DNA from: Caprimulgus europaeus
Lineage: Eukaryota; Chordata; Aves; Caprimulgiformes; Caprimulgidae
Length of the DNA: 64,000 bases
Assembly (NCBI GenBank): GCA_907165065.1
Contig: OU015525.1
Location: forward strand, 763,754 to 827,753
Direction: 5' to 3'
Positions within the stretch are counted from its first letter, which is position 1. Every line of letters starts with the position of its first letter. Below, piece by piece: positions 54,601 to 56,800 of the stretch. Below the pieces are notes generated by a model. It had not been told where the DNA came from. It worked only from the letters and a program-made list of their open reading frames with translations, and did not search any database. The position numbers were made by a program, and so were the translations under genes.

Positions 54601-54982
54601 AGGAAAGTGTCCAGGTGGGTTTGAACATCTCCAGAGATGGAGACTCCACACCCTCTCTGGGCAGCCTGGCCCAGGGCTCCGGCACCCTCACAGGGAAGAA
54701 GTTTCTCCTCATGTTTCAGTGGAACCTCCTGTGTCCCAGTTTGTGCTTCAACCTGTCACTGGCCACCACTGAGCAGAGTCTGGCCCCATCCTCTCAACAT
54801 CATCCTTTAGATATTGATCAGCATTGATCAGATCCCCTCTCAGGCTGCTCTTCTCCAGGCTGAGCAGCCCCAGCTCTCAGCTTGTCCCCAGAAGATGCCC
54901 CAGCCCCTCCATCACCTTTGTAGCCCCAAAGCTGCCGAGAGGCCACGCTCCCACACTCACGTTTGACCCGTGACTCCATCAT
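2461..54982 (-). CDS. MROH1: MROH1, maestro heat-like repeat family member 1 (33 coding exons; 3' end outside window)
   Basis: A large HEAT-repeat protein. Work on the family links MROH1 to lysosomes, where its recruitment depends on WASH-generated actin; its biochemical role is poorly known. I identified 33 coding exons by collinear similarity, over their whole length, to human MROH1 as I remember it. Diagnostic stretches include [58 protein letters not shown] and [14 protein letters not shown]. Every junction has AG/GT borders and the exons sum to 3824 bases in one frame without a stop (1274 residues plus two bases). I see no signal peptide or membrane segment; the protein is helical HEAT repeats throughout. 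The start is the ATG pair at 54982/54979, aligned with the human MTESSVKK start. The C-terminal part, about 370 residues by comparison with human, is not in the window. Introns are packed with CR1 and minisatellites. Identity is certain; individual splice sites are very likely. Confidence 0.95.
3342..3388. repeat. (AAAT)n microsatellite
   Basis: Interrupted AAAT/AAAC units starting about 40 bases after the exon 32 donor. Confidence 0.9.
3427..3592 (-). CDS. MROH1: MROH1 coding exon 32
   Basis: Residues 1150-1205, [20 protein letters not shown] then [20 protein letters not shown]. Acceptor CTCCAG, donor GTAAGT. Human reads SHTCMLWRALAVEP. An AAAT simple repeat lies just past the donor. Confidence 0.96.
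3712..3955 (-). mobile_element. Older CR1 fragment
   Basis: Starts TCACAGAATCATCAAACAGT with TTGGTGGGAAAAGATCATTA and continues into ATGGGGACTCCACCACTGCC. More diverged than most copies. Confidence 0.88.
4628..4782 (-). CDS. MROH1: MROH1 coding exon 31
   Basis: Residues 1099-1149 plus two bases, [20 protein letters not shown] then [20 protein letters not shown]. The acceptor is CCCTCAG. The donor CAG|GTCCTG is poor after the GT, yet it is the only one that gives the right phase for exon 32. Confidence 0.9.
4800..5936. other. MROH1 intron 30 unique sequence, no feature seen
   Basis: Between exon 31 and a CR1 copy. No coding similarity, tandem repeat or RNA gene was recognised. Confidence 0.5.
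5937..6600 (-). mobile_element. CR1 copy, 660 bp
   Basis: Begins ATAGAATCACAGAATCCCAG (complement of the CR1 tail). It is collinear with the copies at 30.1 kb and 52.3 kb up to about GTGGAGCTTCT. Confidence 0.92.
6651..6680. repeat. (CAG)10 / (CTG)10 trinucleotide repeat
   Basis: Ten uninterrupted CAG units on the plus strand, hence CTG in the MROH1 transcript, 22 to 51 bases after the exon 30 boundary. A few interrupted units lie between it and the donor. Confidence 0.95.
6702..6854 (-). CDS. MROH1: MROH1 coding exon 30
   Basis: Residues 1048-1098, [20 protein letters not shown] then [20 protein letters not shown] and [11 protein letters not shown]. Phase 0 at both ends, acceptor CTCGCAG, donor GTAAGC. 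A (CTG)10 tract on the sense strand starts about 22 bases after the donor. Confidence 0.97.
8121..8233 (-). CDS. MROH1: MROH1 coding exon 29
   Basis: Residues 1010-1047, [20 protein letters not shown] then [18 protein letters not shown]. Acceptor GATGCAG, donor GTAAGG. Confidence 0.95.
8737..8872 (-). CDS. MROH1: MROH1 coding exon 28
   Basis: Residues 965-1009 plus one base, [20 protein letters not shown] then [20 protein letters not shown]. Acceptor CCCACAG, donor GTGGGC. FSPRC and AVDCVY are conserved. Confidence 0.96.
9002..9106 (-). CDS. MROH1: MROH1 coding exon 27
   Basis: Residues 930-964, [20 protein letters not shown] then [15 protein letters not shown]. Acceptor CTGTAG, donor GTGAGT. 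A CR1 copy begins about 15 bases upstream of the acceptor. Confidence 0.94.
9120..9742 (+). mobile_element. CR1 copy, 620 bp
   Basis: Contains GCCAGTAGGAGCAGGGAAGT and CCAGAGAAGGGAACGGAGCT, ending GGTCTTTTCCAAC and TTCTATG. The GTAGAGAC/AGGCATTGGAAGGGG subfamily, which is common in this window. Confidence 0.92.
10263..10358 (-). CDS. MROH1: MROH1 coding exon 26
   Basis: Residues 898-929, [20 protein letters not shown] then [12 protein letters not shown], against human LYLETLHALEDLLTSLLQRNMTPQGLQ. Acceptor CTCCTTAG, donor GTAGGT. Confidence 0.94.
10458..10946 (+). mobile_element. CR1 copy
   Basis: Same subfamily as the 9.1-kb copy from CAGTGCTGGGCCCCTGAGTC to the tail GGTCTTTTCTAACC...TTCTATTCT. 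Lies in the intron upstream of exon 26. Confidence 0.92.
10950..12020. other. MROH1 intron 25 unique sequence
   Basis: No exon was recognised. A short ATT microsatellite occurs at about 11624-11650. Confidence 0.5.
12023..12752 (+). mobile_element. CR1 copy, 730 bp
   Basis: Begins in the end of ORF2 (GGTCACAACAACCCCCGGCA) and runs to GGCTTTTCCAATCCAGGCAG. Same subfamily as 9.1 and 10.5 kb. Confidence 0.9.
12760..13487 (+). mobile_element. CR1 copy of a second subfamily, head-to-tail with the previous one
   Basis: From CCCAGCCTGGGGAAGGAGAG to GGTCCCTTCCAGCTCACAAC with tail TGATTCCATGATT. A close inverted relative lies at 50174-50625. Confidence 0.9.
13569..13704 (-). CDS. MROH1: MROH1 coding exon 25
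   Basis: Residues 852-897, [20 protein letters not shown], then [20 protein letters not shown] and DALHRE. The acceptor is GATCAG without much of a pyrimidine tract; the donor is GTGAGG. The C-terminal half is less conserved than neighbouring exons. Confidence 0.9.
14194..14273 (-). CDS. MROH1: MROH1 coding exon 24
   Basis: Residues 826-851 plus two bases, [20 protein letters not shown] then VTCTYL. Acceptor CTTCCAG. The donor is taken as GTATCC because this phase restores the frame and the exact human spacing of exon 25; an overlapping GTGTAT two bases earlier would not. Confidence 0.88.
14773..14895 (-). CDS. MROH1: MROH1 coding exon 23
   Basis: Residues 785-825, [20 protein letters not shown] then [20 protein letters not shown] and V. 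Acceptor CTCTCAG, donor GTAAGA. A second possible GT three bases earlier would drop one residue. Confidence 0.95.
16185..16211 (-). CDS. MROH1: MROH1 coding exon 22 (27-bp microexon)
   Basis: Nine codons, VLGIKVETK, residues 776-784, exactly as in human MROH1 ([11 protein letters not shown]). The acceptor CAG follows a strong T-rich tract and the donor is GTACAG. Frame is kept on both sides. Confidence 0.9.
16256..16339. repeat. 20-bp tandem repeat, four copies
   Basis: Unit GTGAGCAGAGTCCCCAGGGA repeated four times almost without change, between exons 22 and 21. Confidence 0.92.
16452..16598 (-). CDS. MROH1: MROH1 coding exon 21
   Basis: Residues 727-775, [20 protein letters not shown] then [20 protein letters not shown] and NIFQYFNTK. 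Phase 0 at both ends, acceptor CTCCCAG, donor GTGAGC. Confidence 0.96.
16848..17715 (-). mobile_element. CR1 copy, left arm of a large inverted repeat
   Basis: CR1 3' end at 16848 (TTTGGGTGGGAAGGGA on the plus strand) running 5'-ward to about 17715. It pairs with the plus-oriented copy at 19645-20492 over about 850 bp, roughly 90-95 % by eye. It lies in the intron after exon 20. A short direct fragment of the same element follows at 17731-17790. Confidence 0.9.
17731..17790 (-). mobile_element. CR1 fragment repeating part of the neighbouring copy
   Basis: About 60 bp (TTTGAGGAAAGGCTTTTCCT onward) nearly repeats 17311-17370 in the same orientation, just outside the 5' end of the left inverted arm. 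Confidence 0.6.
18187..18309 (-). CDS. MROH1: MROH1 coding exon 20 (flanked by inverted CR1 arms)
   Basis: Residues 686-726, [20 protein letters not shown] then [20 protein letters not shown] and K. It is 123 bases and phase 0 at both ends, so skipping would remove 41 residues in frame. Acceptor CCTCCAG, donor GTAAGA. Long inverted CR1 copies lie in both neighbouring introns (16848-17715 and 19645-20492). Confidence 0.96.
18966..19175 (-). mobile_element. CR1 fragment
   Basis: GAATCATCAAATGGTTTGGG followed by GTGACAGGGACATCTCCAAC. It is cut off at CCAATTTCTTCC, where the next copy begins. Confidence 0.9.
19176..19425 (-). mobile_element. CR1 fragment, tandem to previous
   Basis: Starts ATCATTGAATCCCAGACTGG, then the CCAGCAGCAGGGACACCTTC subfamily to CATCTCCCCTCTGCCA. 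Confidence 0.9.
19645..20492 (+). mobile_element. CR1 copy, right arm of the large inverted repeat
   Basis: Plus-oriented CR1 ending GGTCCCTTCCCACCCAAACC and TGATTCGATGA near 20490. Both arms stop at the same upstream point (AGCTCTGGC), and the ~270 bp there do not resemble the CR1 ORF2 that I know. Confidence 0.9.
20816..20935 (-). CDS. MROH1: MROH1 coding exon 19
   Basis: Residues 646-685, [20 protein letters not shown] then [20 protein letters not shown]. Phase 0 at both ends, acceptor CTTCCAG, donor GTGAGG. It is almost identical to human in the first 17 residues. Confidence 0.96.
21022..21960 (-). mobile_element. CR1 copy, 940 bp
   Basis: Begins CACAGGATCCCAGAGTGGTG and reaches into the ORF2 end (complement encodes [18 protein letters not shown]). 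Lies directly upstream of exon 19. Confidence 0.92.
22138..22245 (-). CDS. MROH1: MROH1 coding exon 18
   Basis: Residues 610-645, [20 protein letters not shown] then [16 protein letters not shown]. Phase 0 at both ends. The acceptor is CCCACAG. The donor GTGATC is weak. Confidence 0.94.
22280..22415 (-). mobile_element. CR1 fragment with internal loss
   Basis: AAAGCTCATCCAGTTCCAAT jumps straight to CTTCCTCACATCTCAGCTCC, then ends at CCAGCCTTCCTGGAG, where the LTR scrap begins. Confidence 0.85.
22418..22468 (+). mobile_element. Small fragment of the avian ERV LTR 3' end
   Basis: About 50 bp containing GAGCGAGCGGCTGCG and ending ACCACCACA, as at the 3' end of the LTR at 34.6 kb. It is fused directly to a CR1 fragment on its left, so it is probably a relic of a larger insertion. 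Confidence 0.6.
22568..22820 (+). mobile_element. CR1 fragment
   Basis: GAGATGGAGCTGAGATGTGA to CCAGTCTGGGATTCTGTGA. The tail is intact. Confidence 0.9.
23249..23301 (-). CDS. MROH1: MROH1 coding exon 17 (53 bp)
   Basis: Residues 592-609, [18 protein letters not shown], against human EHTEETLPQEEWEEKLLM. Acceptor CTCCTAG, donor GTGAGT. A CR1 copy with an internal 30-bp minisatellite begins only 60 bases upstream. Confidence 0.92.
23360..23850 (+). mobile_element. CR1 copy containing a 30-bp minisatellite
   Basis: The CR1 segment CCAGAGAGGAGTGGAGCTGG has been amplified into tandem 30-bp units (23363-23520). Normal CR1 sequence then continues (GCTGAGGGAACTGGGGGTGC) to GTGGCACTCCAGGAC. Confidence 0.9.
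23363..23520. repeat. 30-bp minisatellite inside CR1
   Basis: About 5.3 perfect or near-perfect units made of GGGGAAGGGTCTCCAAAGAG plus GAGTGGAGCT, bounded on both sides by CR1 sequence. Confidence 0.95.
24150..24362 (-). mobile_element. CR1 fragment
   Basis: CACAGGATCCCAGAGTGGTG to GAAGAAGTTTCTCCTTCAGT. It is in opposite orientation to the long CR1 that follows immediately. Confidence 0.9.
24380..26900 (+). mobile_element. Long CR1 LINE with reverse-transcriptase region (antisense to MROH1)
   Basis: The longest CR1 copy here, about 2.5 kb, truncated at the 5' side. It keeps the end of the endonuclease part, the reverse-transcriptase domain and the 3' UTR. Recognisable peptide blocks on the plus strand are [13 protein letters not shown] (about 25285), [11 protein letters not shown] (25447), [20 protein letters not shown] (25508), [10 protein letters not shown] (25705), [14 protein letters not shown] (25945) and [10 protein letters not shown] (26039; the usual reading is FADDT). 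The frame is interrupted repeatedly by stops and frameshifts, so it is inactive. Confidence 0.92.
26903..26955 (+). mobile_element. CR1 3' end scrap
   Basis: TTGGACTTGATGATCTGAGA GGTCTTTTCTAACC: a second CR1 terminus directly after the long copy. Confidence 0.75.
27194..27335 (-). CDS. MROH1: MROH1 coding exon 16
   Basis: Residues 545-591 plus one base, [20 protein letters not shown] then [20 protein letters not shown]. Acceptor CTCTCAG, donor [19 protein letters not shown] is identical to human. Confidence 0.95.
27901..27941 (-). CDS. MROH1: MROH1 coding exon 15 (41 bp)
   Basis: Residues 531-544, [14 protein letters not shown], against human ASLPSPYAVTGRLL. Acceptor TTTGTAG, donor GTGAGT. 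A very short exon recognised only by alignment. Confidence 0.92.
27985..28118 (-). mobile_element. CR1 fragment
   Basis: CCCAGAGTGGTGGGGTGGGA to CATCTCCAGAGATGGAGACT. It lies about 40 bases upstream of exon 15. Confidence 0.88.
28214..28358 (-). CDS. MROH1: MROH1 coding exon 14
   Basis: Residues 483-530 plus one base, [20 protein letters not shown] then [20 protein letters not shown]. Acceptor TGGCAG; the donor GTCAGT is a weaker match. Confidence 0.95.
28560..29010 (-). mobile_element. CR1 copy
   Basis: GGATGGTTTGGGTTGAAAGG to CAGAGCTGTCCCACCC. The GACATCTCCAACCAGACCAG subfamily. Confidence 0.92.
29317..29427 (-). CDS. MROH1: MROH1 coding exon 13
   Basis: Residues 446-482, [20 protein letters not shown] then [17 protein letters not shown]. 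The first half is a low-complexity linker and the second half matches human SVRTLYLVSTTVDRM. Acceptor CTTCCAG, donor GTGAGT. Confidence 0.93.
30103..30735 (-). mobile_element. CR1 copy, 630 bp
   Basis: Collinear with 5937-6600 from ACTGGTTTGGGTTGGAAAGG to TGAGCTTCTCCTCCCCCAG. Confidence 0.92.
30856..30975 (-). CDS. MROH1: MROH1 coding exon 12
   Basis: Residues 406-445, [20 protein letters not shown] then [20 protein letters not shown]. The first 25 residues are identical to human. Phase 0 at both ends, acceptor CCTGCAG, donor GTAAGG. Confidence 0.97.
31494..32165. repeat. 13-bp G-rich minisatellite expanding into 19-bp units
   Basis: From about 31498 to 31858 the unit AGATGGAGGGGGG (13 bp) repeats about 28 times. 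Two GATGATGG variants follow. From about 31886 to 32110 a 19-bp unit GAGATGGAGATGGAGGGGG repeats about 12 times. The plus strand has a run of six G in nearly every unit. It lies in the intron between exons 11 and 12. Confidence 0.97.
32287..32360 (-). CDS. MROH1: MROH1 coding exon 11
   Basis: Residues 381-405, [20 protein letters not shown] then DSNNK, against human [20 protein letters not shown]. Acceptor CCCCCCAG, donor GTGAGC. The 13/19-bp minisatellite lies about 120 bases past the donor. Confidence 0.93.
32701..32814 (-). CDS. MROH1: MROH1 coding exon 10
   Basis: Residues 343-380 plus one base, [20 protein letters not shown] then [18 protein letters not shown]. Acceptor CCACAG, donor [14 protein letters not shown] is identical to human. 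Confidence 0.95.
33104..33555 (+). mobile_element. CR1 copy
   Basis: GTGTGCAGAGAAGGGCACAG to GGGCTTTTCCAACCCAGGCA. The GAGTCGTGTAGACACAGTGC subfamily. Confidence 0.92.
33560..34007. other. MROH1 intron 9 unique sequence
   Basis: No exon or repeat family was recognised before the 70-bp duplication. Confidence 0.45.
34008..34147. repeat. 70-bp tandem duplication
   Basis: Two copies of a 70-bp unit starting CTGGGAGATAAGGAGGTTA at 34008 and 34078, differing at only about three positions. Confidence 0.92.
34573..35164 (+). mobile_element. Solo LTR of an avian endogenous retrovirus (copy 1)
   Basis: About 592 bp starting TGTCCTGG and ending CCACCACA. It is flanked by near-matching 5-bp sequences (GCTCC/GCTCT), which suggests an ERVL-like target duplication. 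The 3' half carries the motif TTTATCTCAACCCAGGAGTT and the GAGCGAGCGGCTGCG block typical of a common bird LTR. An ATT-rich simple repeat precedes that motif. No internal retroviral region is attached. It is a fossil, and the diverged target duplication argues against a very recent insertion. Confidence 0.8.
35288..35475. repeat. 16-bp minisatellite with two unit types in blocks
   Basis: Units CTGGCTCCTGCAGAAC (type A) and CTGGCTCCCAGAGACC (type B) are arranged as A, four B, five A, then one partial B. Located about 120 bp from the LTR and 460 bp from exon 9. Confidence 0.93.
35933..36011 (-). CDS. MROH1: MROH1 coding exon 9
   Basis: Residues 317-342 plus one base, [20 protein letters not shown] then RCFTVL. 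It aligns with human ICVPVESS...[10 protein letters not shown]. Acceptor CAACAG, donor GTAAGG. The AT-rich 20-bp tandem repeat begins about 12 bases upstream of the acceptor. The short exon is not in a long open frame, so it is easily missed. Confidence 0.9.
36024..36202. repeat. AT-rich 20-bp minisatellite abutting exon 9
   Basis: Unit TTAAAAATATCAATTAATAT repeated about nine times with a few variants. It ends about 12 bases from the exon 9 acceptor, on its intron side. Confidence 0.95.
36203..36758. other. AT-rich unidentified island
   Basis: About 550 bp of AT-rich, non-repetitive sequence in an otherwise GC-rich intron, between two minisatellites. I find no open frame, no CR1 and no recognisable LTR ends. 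It could be an old mobile-element remnant, but nothing in it proves this. Confidence 0.5.
36769..38046. repeat. Large 20/21-bp GC-rich minisatellite (~60 copies)
   Basis: Core AGGGGCAGGA followed by variable ACGGGACC, CGTGGCCT, CCCGGCCT and similar. Units of 21 bp (with GGAAC) and 20 bp (with GGAC) are mixed over about 1.28 kb. Open in several frames on both strands only because the unit lacks stop codons. It lies in the intron between exons 8 and 9. Confidence 0.97.
38745..39150 (+). mobile_element. CR1 copy
   Basis: CACAGGACAGGCATGGTCCT to CAGGGGGGTTGGACTGGAGG. It is followed directly by another same-strand copy. Confidence 0.9.
39151..39702 (+). mobile_element. CR1 copy, tandem to previous
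   Basis: Starts in ORF2 ([29 protein letters not shown]-like) and ends CCAGTCCATGATTCTATG. Confidence 0.92.
39906..39998 (-). CDS. MROH1: MROH1 coding exon 8
   Basis: Residues 286-316, [20 protein letters not shown] then [11 protein letters not shown]. Phase 0 at both ends. The acceptor AG is at 40000-39999 and the donor is GTAAGG. The next intron downstream holds the 1.28-kb minisatellite. Confidence 0.95.
40430..40937 (+). mobile_element. CR1 copy
   Basis: TGGGTTCAGTGTTGGGCCCC to GATCTTTTCCAACCCAGGCA. Same subfamily as 33.1 kb. Confidence 0.92.
41180..41320 (-). CDS. MROH1: MROH1 coding exon 7
   Basis: Residues 239-285, [20 protein letters not shown], then [20 protein letters not shown]. 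Phase 0 at both ends, acceptor CTGCAG, donor GTAAGG. A classic HEAT helix pair. Confidence 0.96.
41364..41705 (-). mobile_element. CR1 copy of a distinct, deleted type
   Basis: CR1-like tail (GAGCTTGGAGAAGACCTCAA) joins CCCCAGGTCCCTCTCTGCCC and the complement of the ORF2 end (GGTTGAACCTCACCCAGTTG, CCTGGCCAGATCCCTCTGCA). Confidence 0.85.
42018..42169 (-). CDS. MROH1: MROH1 coding exon 6
   Basis: Residues 188-238, [20 protein letters not shown], then [20 protein letters not shown] and [10 protein letters not shown]. Acceptor TTGTAG, donor [20 protein letters not shown] is nearly identical to human. Confidence 0.96.
42295..42770 (-). mobile_element. CR1 copy
   Basis: ATGGAACCATGGACTGGGTT to AGCTGCTCCAGCCCTCTCCA. 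Same subfamily as 5.9 and 30.1 kb. Confidence 0.92.
43168..43430. repeat. 20-bp minisatellite
   Basis: Unit GTTCCTCAAGGCTTTATGGG repeated about 13 times, drifting to ACAGGG and TCTGAGG variants at the right end. Located in the intron between exons 5 and 6. Confidence 0.95.
43435..44640. other. MROH1 intron 5 unique sequence
   Basis: 1.2 kb without CR1, exon similarity or a tandem repeat that I could recognise. Confidence 0.5.
44645..44712 (-). mobile_element. CR1 3' end scrap
   Basis: GGGTTGGAAGGGACCTCAAA GATCATCCAG to CCCCCCTGCCATGAGC. Confidence 0.85.
45086..45232 (+). mobile_element. CR1 fragment
   Basis: GTTCTGGGCCAGGTTGGATG to TTTGATGGTTCTGTGATTCT. Confidence 0.9.
45237..45738 (+). 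mobile_element. CR1 copy, tandem to previous
   Basis: TCCAGTTCTGGGCTCCCCAG to CCACTCTGGGATCCTGTG. Same family as the inverted copies at 21.0, 24.2 and 54.5 kb. Confidence 0.92.
45893..46062. repeat. CTCATCCC-type pyrimidine repeat
   Basis: Irregular 8-13-bp units CTCATCCCAC, CTCATCCCTC and CTCACCCCAC over about 170 bp. Confidence 0.92.
46338..46625 (-). mobile_element. CR1 copy
   Basis: ATCGCAGAGTCGTTGTGGTT GGAAAAGACC to CTCTTGTCCTGTCCCTTGCT. Confidence 0.92.
47072..47402 (+). mobile_element. CR1 copy
   Basis: CACCTGAAGGGGCTCCAGGA to CCAGTCCATGATTCCACGAT. Confidence 0.92.
47737..47835 (-). CDS. MROH1: MROH1 coding exon 5
   Basis: Residues 155-187 plus one base, [20 protein letters not shown] through KSVFCY. 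Acceptor TTCCCAG, donor GTAAGG. It starts and ends with the same codon phase, so skipping would keep the frame. Confidence 0.95.
48100..48540 (-). mobile_element. CR1 copy
   Basis: CAGACTGGTTTGGGTTGGAA to CCCTGGCATCATCCTGGTGG. Confidence 0.92.
48943..49005 (-). mobile_element. CR1 3' end scrap
   Basis: TTTGGGTTGGAAGGGACCTT AAAGATCATCC to CCTGCCATGAGCCC. Confidence 0.85.
49049..49071. repeat. (CAC)n microsatellite
   Basis: About seven CAC units. Confidence 0.85.
49205..49452 (+). mobile_element. CR1 fragment
   Basis: AGCTGGCAGAGGGGAGGTTT to CCAGTCTGGGGTTCTGTGAC. Confidence 0.9.
49638..49800 (-). CDS. MROH1: MROH1 coding exon 4
   Basis: Residues 101-154 plus one base, [20 protein letters not shown] through [10 protein letters not shown]. 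Acceptor CCACCAG, donor GTGAGT. DWQQAAS is identical to human. Confidence 0.95.
50174..50625 (-). mobile_element. CR1 copy of the 12.8-kb subfamily
   Basis: CAGATCACAGAACATTGTGA GCTGGAAGGGACCC to CCCTTCCCCTCTAAACCCTT, the inverted counterpart of 13030-13487. Confidence 0.9.
50737..50868 (-). CDS. MROH1: MROH1 coding exon 3
   Basis: Residues 57-100, [20 protein letters not shown] through [11 protein letters not shown]. Phase 0 at both ends, acceptor TTTGCAG, donor GTAGGA. The ERV LTR at 50910 lies about 40 bases upstream of this exon. Confidence 0.95.
50910..51653 (-). mobile_element. Solo LTR of the same avian ERV family (copy 2, inverted)
   Basis: Same family as the copy at 34.6 kb but in opposite orientation. 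On this strand it begins TGTGGTGG and ends CCAGGACA. Flanking 5-bp sequences CAAGC/CAAGA suggest a target duplication. The internal simple-repeat zone is enlarged to about 180 bp (51046-51230). No internal retroviral genes are attached. A fossil lying between MROH1 exons 2 and 3. Confidence 0.8.
51046..51230. repeat. ATT/ATC-rich microsatellite inside the LTR
   Basis: Blocks of GATAATACTAAT (12 bp, about six) then AATAGTAAT-type 9-bp units. A shorter version of the same AT tract is present in the LTR at 34.6 kb. Confidence 0.9.
52001..52146 (-). CDS. MROH1: MROH1 coding exon 2
   Basis: Residues 8-56, [20 protein letters not shown] through EYLRQHDK. The first codon is split with the previous exon. 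The acceptor is CGCTCAG after a pyrimidine tract and the donor is GTGGGG. This is the first HEAT-repeat segment. Confidence 0.95.
52270..52986 (+). mobile_element. CR1 copy, 715 bp
   Basis: Collinear, in inverse, with 5937-6600 and 30103-30735; ends CCAGTCCGTGGTTCTGTGAC. It starts about 120 bases upstream of exon 2. Confidence 0.92.
53272..53343 (-). mobile_element. CR1 scrap
   Basis: CCAGGGTCTCCCCACCCTCA to GAATCTCCCCTCTTTGGATC. It is the 5' side of a copy whose 3' part is missing, joined to the next copy. Confidence 0.8.
53344..53598 (-). mobile_element. CR1 fragment
   Basis: TCACAGAACCCCAGACTGGT to CTCTGCCACTTTCAAGCC. Confidence 0.9.
53930..54130. other. Low-GC stretch in MROH1 intron 1 with two minus-strand AATAAA motifs nearby
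   Basis: Short AT-rich piece with AATAAA on the minus strand near 53938-53943 and another near 54259-54264. No exon or conserved frame is seen; possibly an old retrotransposed 3' end. Confidence 0.35.
54343..54455 (-). mobile_element. Older CR1 fragment
   Basis: AACCATCGAATGGTTTGGTT GGAAAAGACCACTGAGATCA to CCCAAGCACCACCAGGGTG. Confidence 0.85.
54507..54905 (-). mobile_element. CR1 copy
   Basis: CACAGGATCCCAGAGTGGTG to CTGAGCAGCCCCAGCTCTCA. It lies just downstream of the MROH1 start-codon exon. Confidence 0.92.
54961..54982 (-). CDS. MROH1: MROH1 coding exon 1 (start codon)
   Basis: Encodes MMESRVK plus one base; donor GTGAGT. Human MROH1 starts MTESSVKK, so the second ATG (54979) may be the true equivalent. 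The frame is open further upstream, and the 5' end of this exon, which carries some 5' UTR, was not resolved. A weak acceptor AG occurs near 55000. Confidence 0.85.
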
Positions 54983-55446
54983 GCTCCGTGTCCTCAGCTT
55001 CCCCACCAGCAGGAGACAACCAGCAGCTTCCTCTGCCTGGAACCCGGGGAGCCCTGGGGAACCTATTTTCACGCGTTGCCTCCGCGCCGCCGGAGAAGCT
55101 GCTTGGGGTTTCCTTGGGCTTCTGGTGAGACAATCAGCGCTGGGTTCCACCAGGTGGAGGGGACACTCAACCAGGAGGGTGGCACAGAGGCTCCTTGCAG
55201 GGGGACAAGCACCTCCTCCAGCCCCACTTCCCACAGGCCGGCAGGCAGCAGGCACGGTGCTGCCATCGGTCCCCCCCCGGGAACGTCCCTACGGAGAGCG
55301 GGGTCGCAGGGGGGACATCCCGGGCTCTGCTCCCCTCGGTGTCCTCCTCCCTGACCTGTGAGCGAGAAGATGTTGGGCATCAACCAAAGAGATGGGGGAG
55401 GTTCAACCACCCGATGGCGCTTCCGCCCTGGTGAGGAACCGGTCAC

Positions 55447-55970
55447 CGGAGCCGGGGCTGGGTGAGGAGCTGGTGGGGGGTGAGGAGCAGCCGGTGGGGG
55501 GTGAGGAGCAGCCGGGGCCGGGCGAGGGGCAGCCGGGGCCGGGCGAGGGGCAGCCGGGGCCGGGCGAGGGGCAGCCGGGGCCGGGCGAGGGGCAGCCGGG
55601 GCCGGGCGAGGGGCAGCCGGGGCCGGGCGAGGAGCAGCCGGGGCCGGGCGAGGAGCAGCCGGTGGGGGGTGAGGAGCAGCCGGGGCTGGGCGAGGGGCAG
55701 CCGGGGCCGGGCGAGGAGCTGGTGGGGGGCGAGGGGCAGCCGGGGCCGGGCGAGGGGCAGCCGGGGCCGGGTGAGGGGCAGCCGGGGCCGGGCGAGGAGC
55801 AGCCGGGGCCGGGCGAGGAGCAGCCGGTGGGTGCTCGGTGCTGGGTGAGGAGCAGCCGGGGCCGGGTGAGGAGCTGGTGGGGGGTGAGGAGCTGGTGGGG
55901 GGTGAGGAGCAGCCGGGGCCGGGTGAGGAGCTGGTGGGGGGTGAGGAGCACCCGGTGGGTGCTCCGTGCT
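55447..55970. repeat. 21-bp CpG-rich minisatellite in MROH1 intron 1
   Basis: Main unit GGGGCAGCCGGGGCCGGGCGA (21 bp, seven codons), with longer variants carrying GCCGGTGGGGGGTGAG or GCTGGTGGGGGG. About 24 units. Because the period is a multiple of three, it stays open in all six frames over long distances. Confidence 0.96.
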
Positions 55971-56035
55971 CCAAATACTTGTCCTAAAAACCAGGGGAAA
56001 AAAAAAAGGAGCGAGGGAGAGAAATTTCCAGCGTT

Positions 56036-56120
56036 CGCCAGAGCGGGACCCCGGGTGTGGGACCCCGGTGTGGGACCCCCGGTGTGGGGCTCCGGTGTGG
56101 GACCCCCGGTGTGGGGCGGG
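56036..56120. repeat. 13-14-bp GTGTGGGACCCCCG repeat
   Basis: Five or six imperfect units near the MROH1 promoter side of intron 1. Confidence 0.85.
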
Positions 56121-56735
56121 TGGGCTCAGCGCCTGCCACAGCTCCAGGCTGGATGAGGAAATTTGGGGTGAAATCCGATTTTAGGGGATGATTTTGAAGC
56201 CACCCCAAGGTCACCGACACCGATGGAGTCTCCTCCACCCCGGTCGGTACCGGCAGCCGTGCCACGGCCCCGCGGCCCTTCCCAGCCCCGTTCCACCCAG
56301 CAGGGACTGGGGTGTGGGGGGAGGTCGAGGTGTTGGGATCCCTCTGGGAACAAAAACAACCGGGAAACGGGTCCCCACACCCCGGGGGGCTGCGACCCTC
56401 CTCCCGGTTTCCCGGTGGTGGGGGTCTGGCAATGGGCACCGGTAACGGTTCATCCTCACGGGGAGCCCCCCCACGCCCCCCTCCCAGGACGGGGGGCACA
56501 GGCAGCTCCCTCAGGGTGGGAACGGGGGGGGGGGGGGGTACCGGGAAGGGTGGTGGTACCGGGAGGGGGGGAGTAGTACCGGGAGGGGGGGAGCGTTACC
56601 GGGCCCCGGTGTACCGGACCGGTGCCCCCCGGTGCCAGGCGAGGGGCCTGGGTGGGGAGGGGGAGCCCCGAGACCCCAGAGTCGTGCTCCCCCCACCTCG
56701 AATCCCCTCAGCCCCGGTGTCCCCTCCGCACTCAC

Positions 56736-56800
56736 CGCCGGACCGGGATCTGCTCGGTCCCCGGCGCCGCTTCCGGGTACGTAGCCACGCCCCTCGCATG
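56736..56800 (-). other. MROH1: Probable non-coding first exon of MROH1
   Basis: A GC-rich segment ending in a consensus donor, GCG|GTGAGTG, with GT at 56735-56734 on the minus strand. It lies just downstream of the ETS/GC-box cluster. No ATG is needed here because the conserved start codon lies in the next exon near 54982. The 5' boundary is a guess; only the donor is supported. Confidence 0.5.

Noticed and set aside
55069-56156. Frames of 254-301 codons over 55.1-56.2 kb, proline/alanine- or glycine-rich
   Set aside because: The 21-bp repeat is a multiple of three and lacks stops. The location is MROH1 intron 1 and there is no conserved domain.
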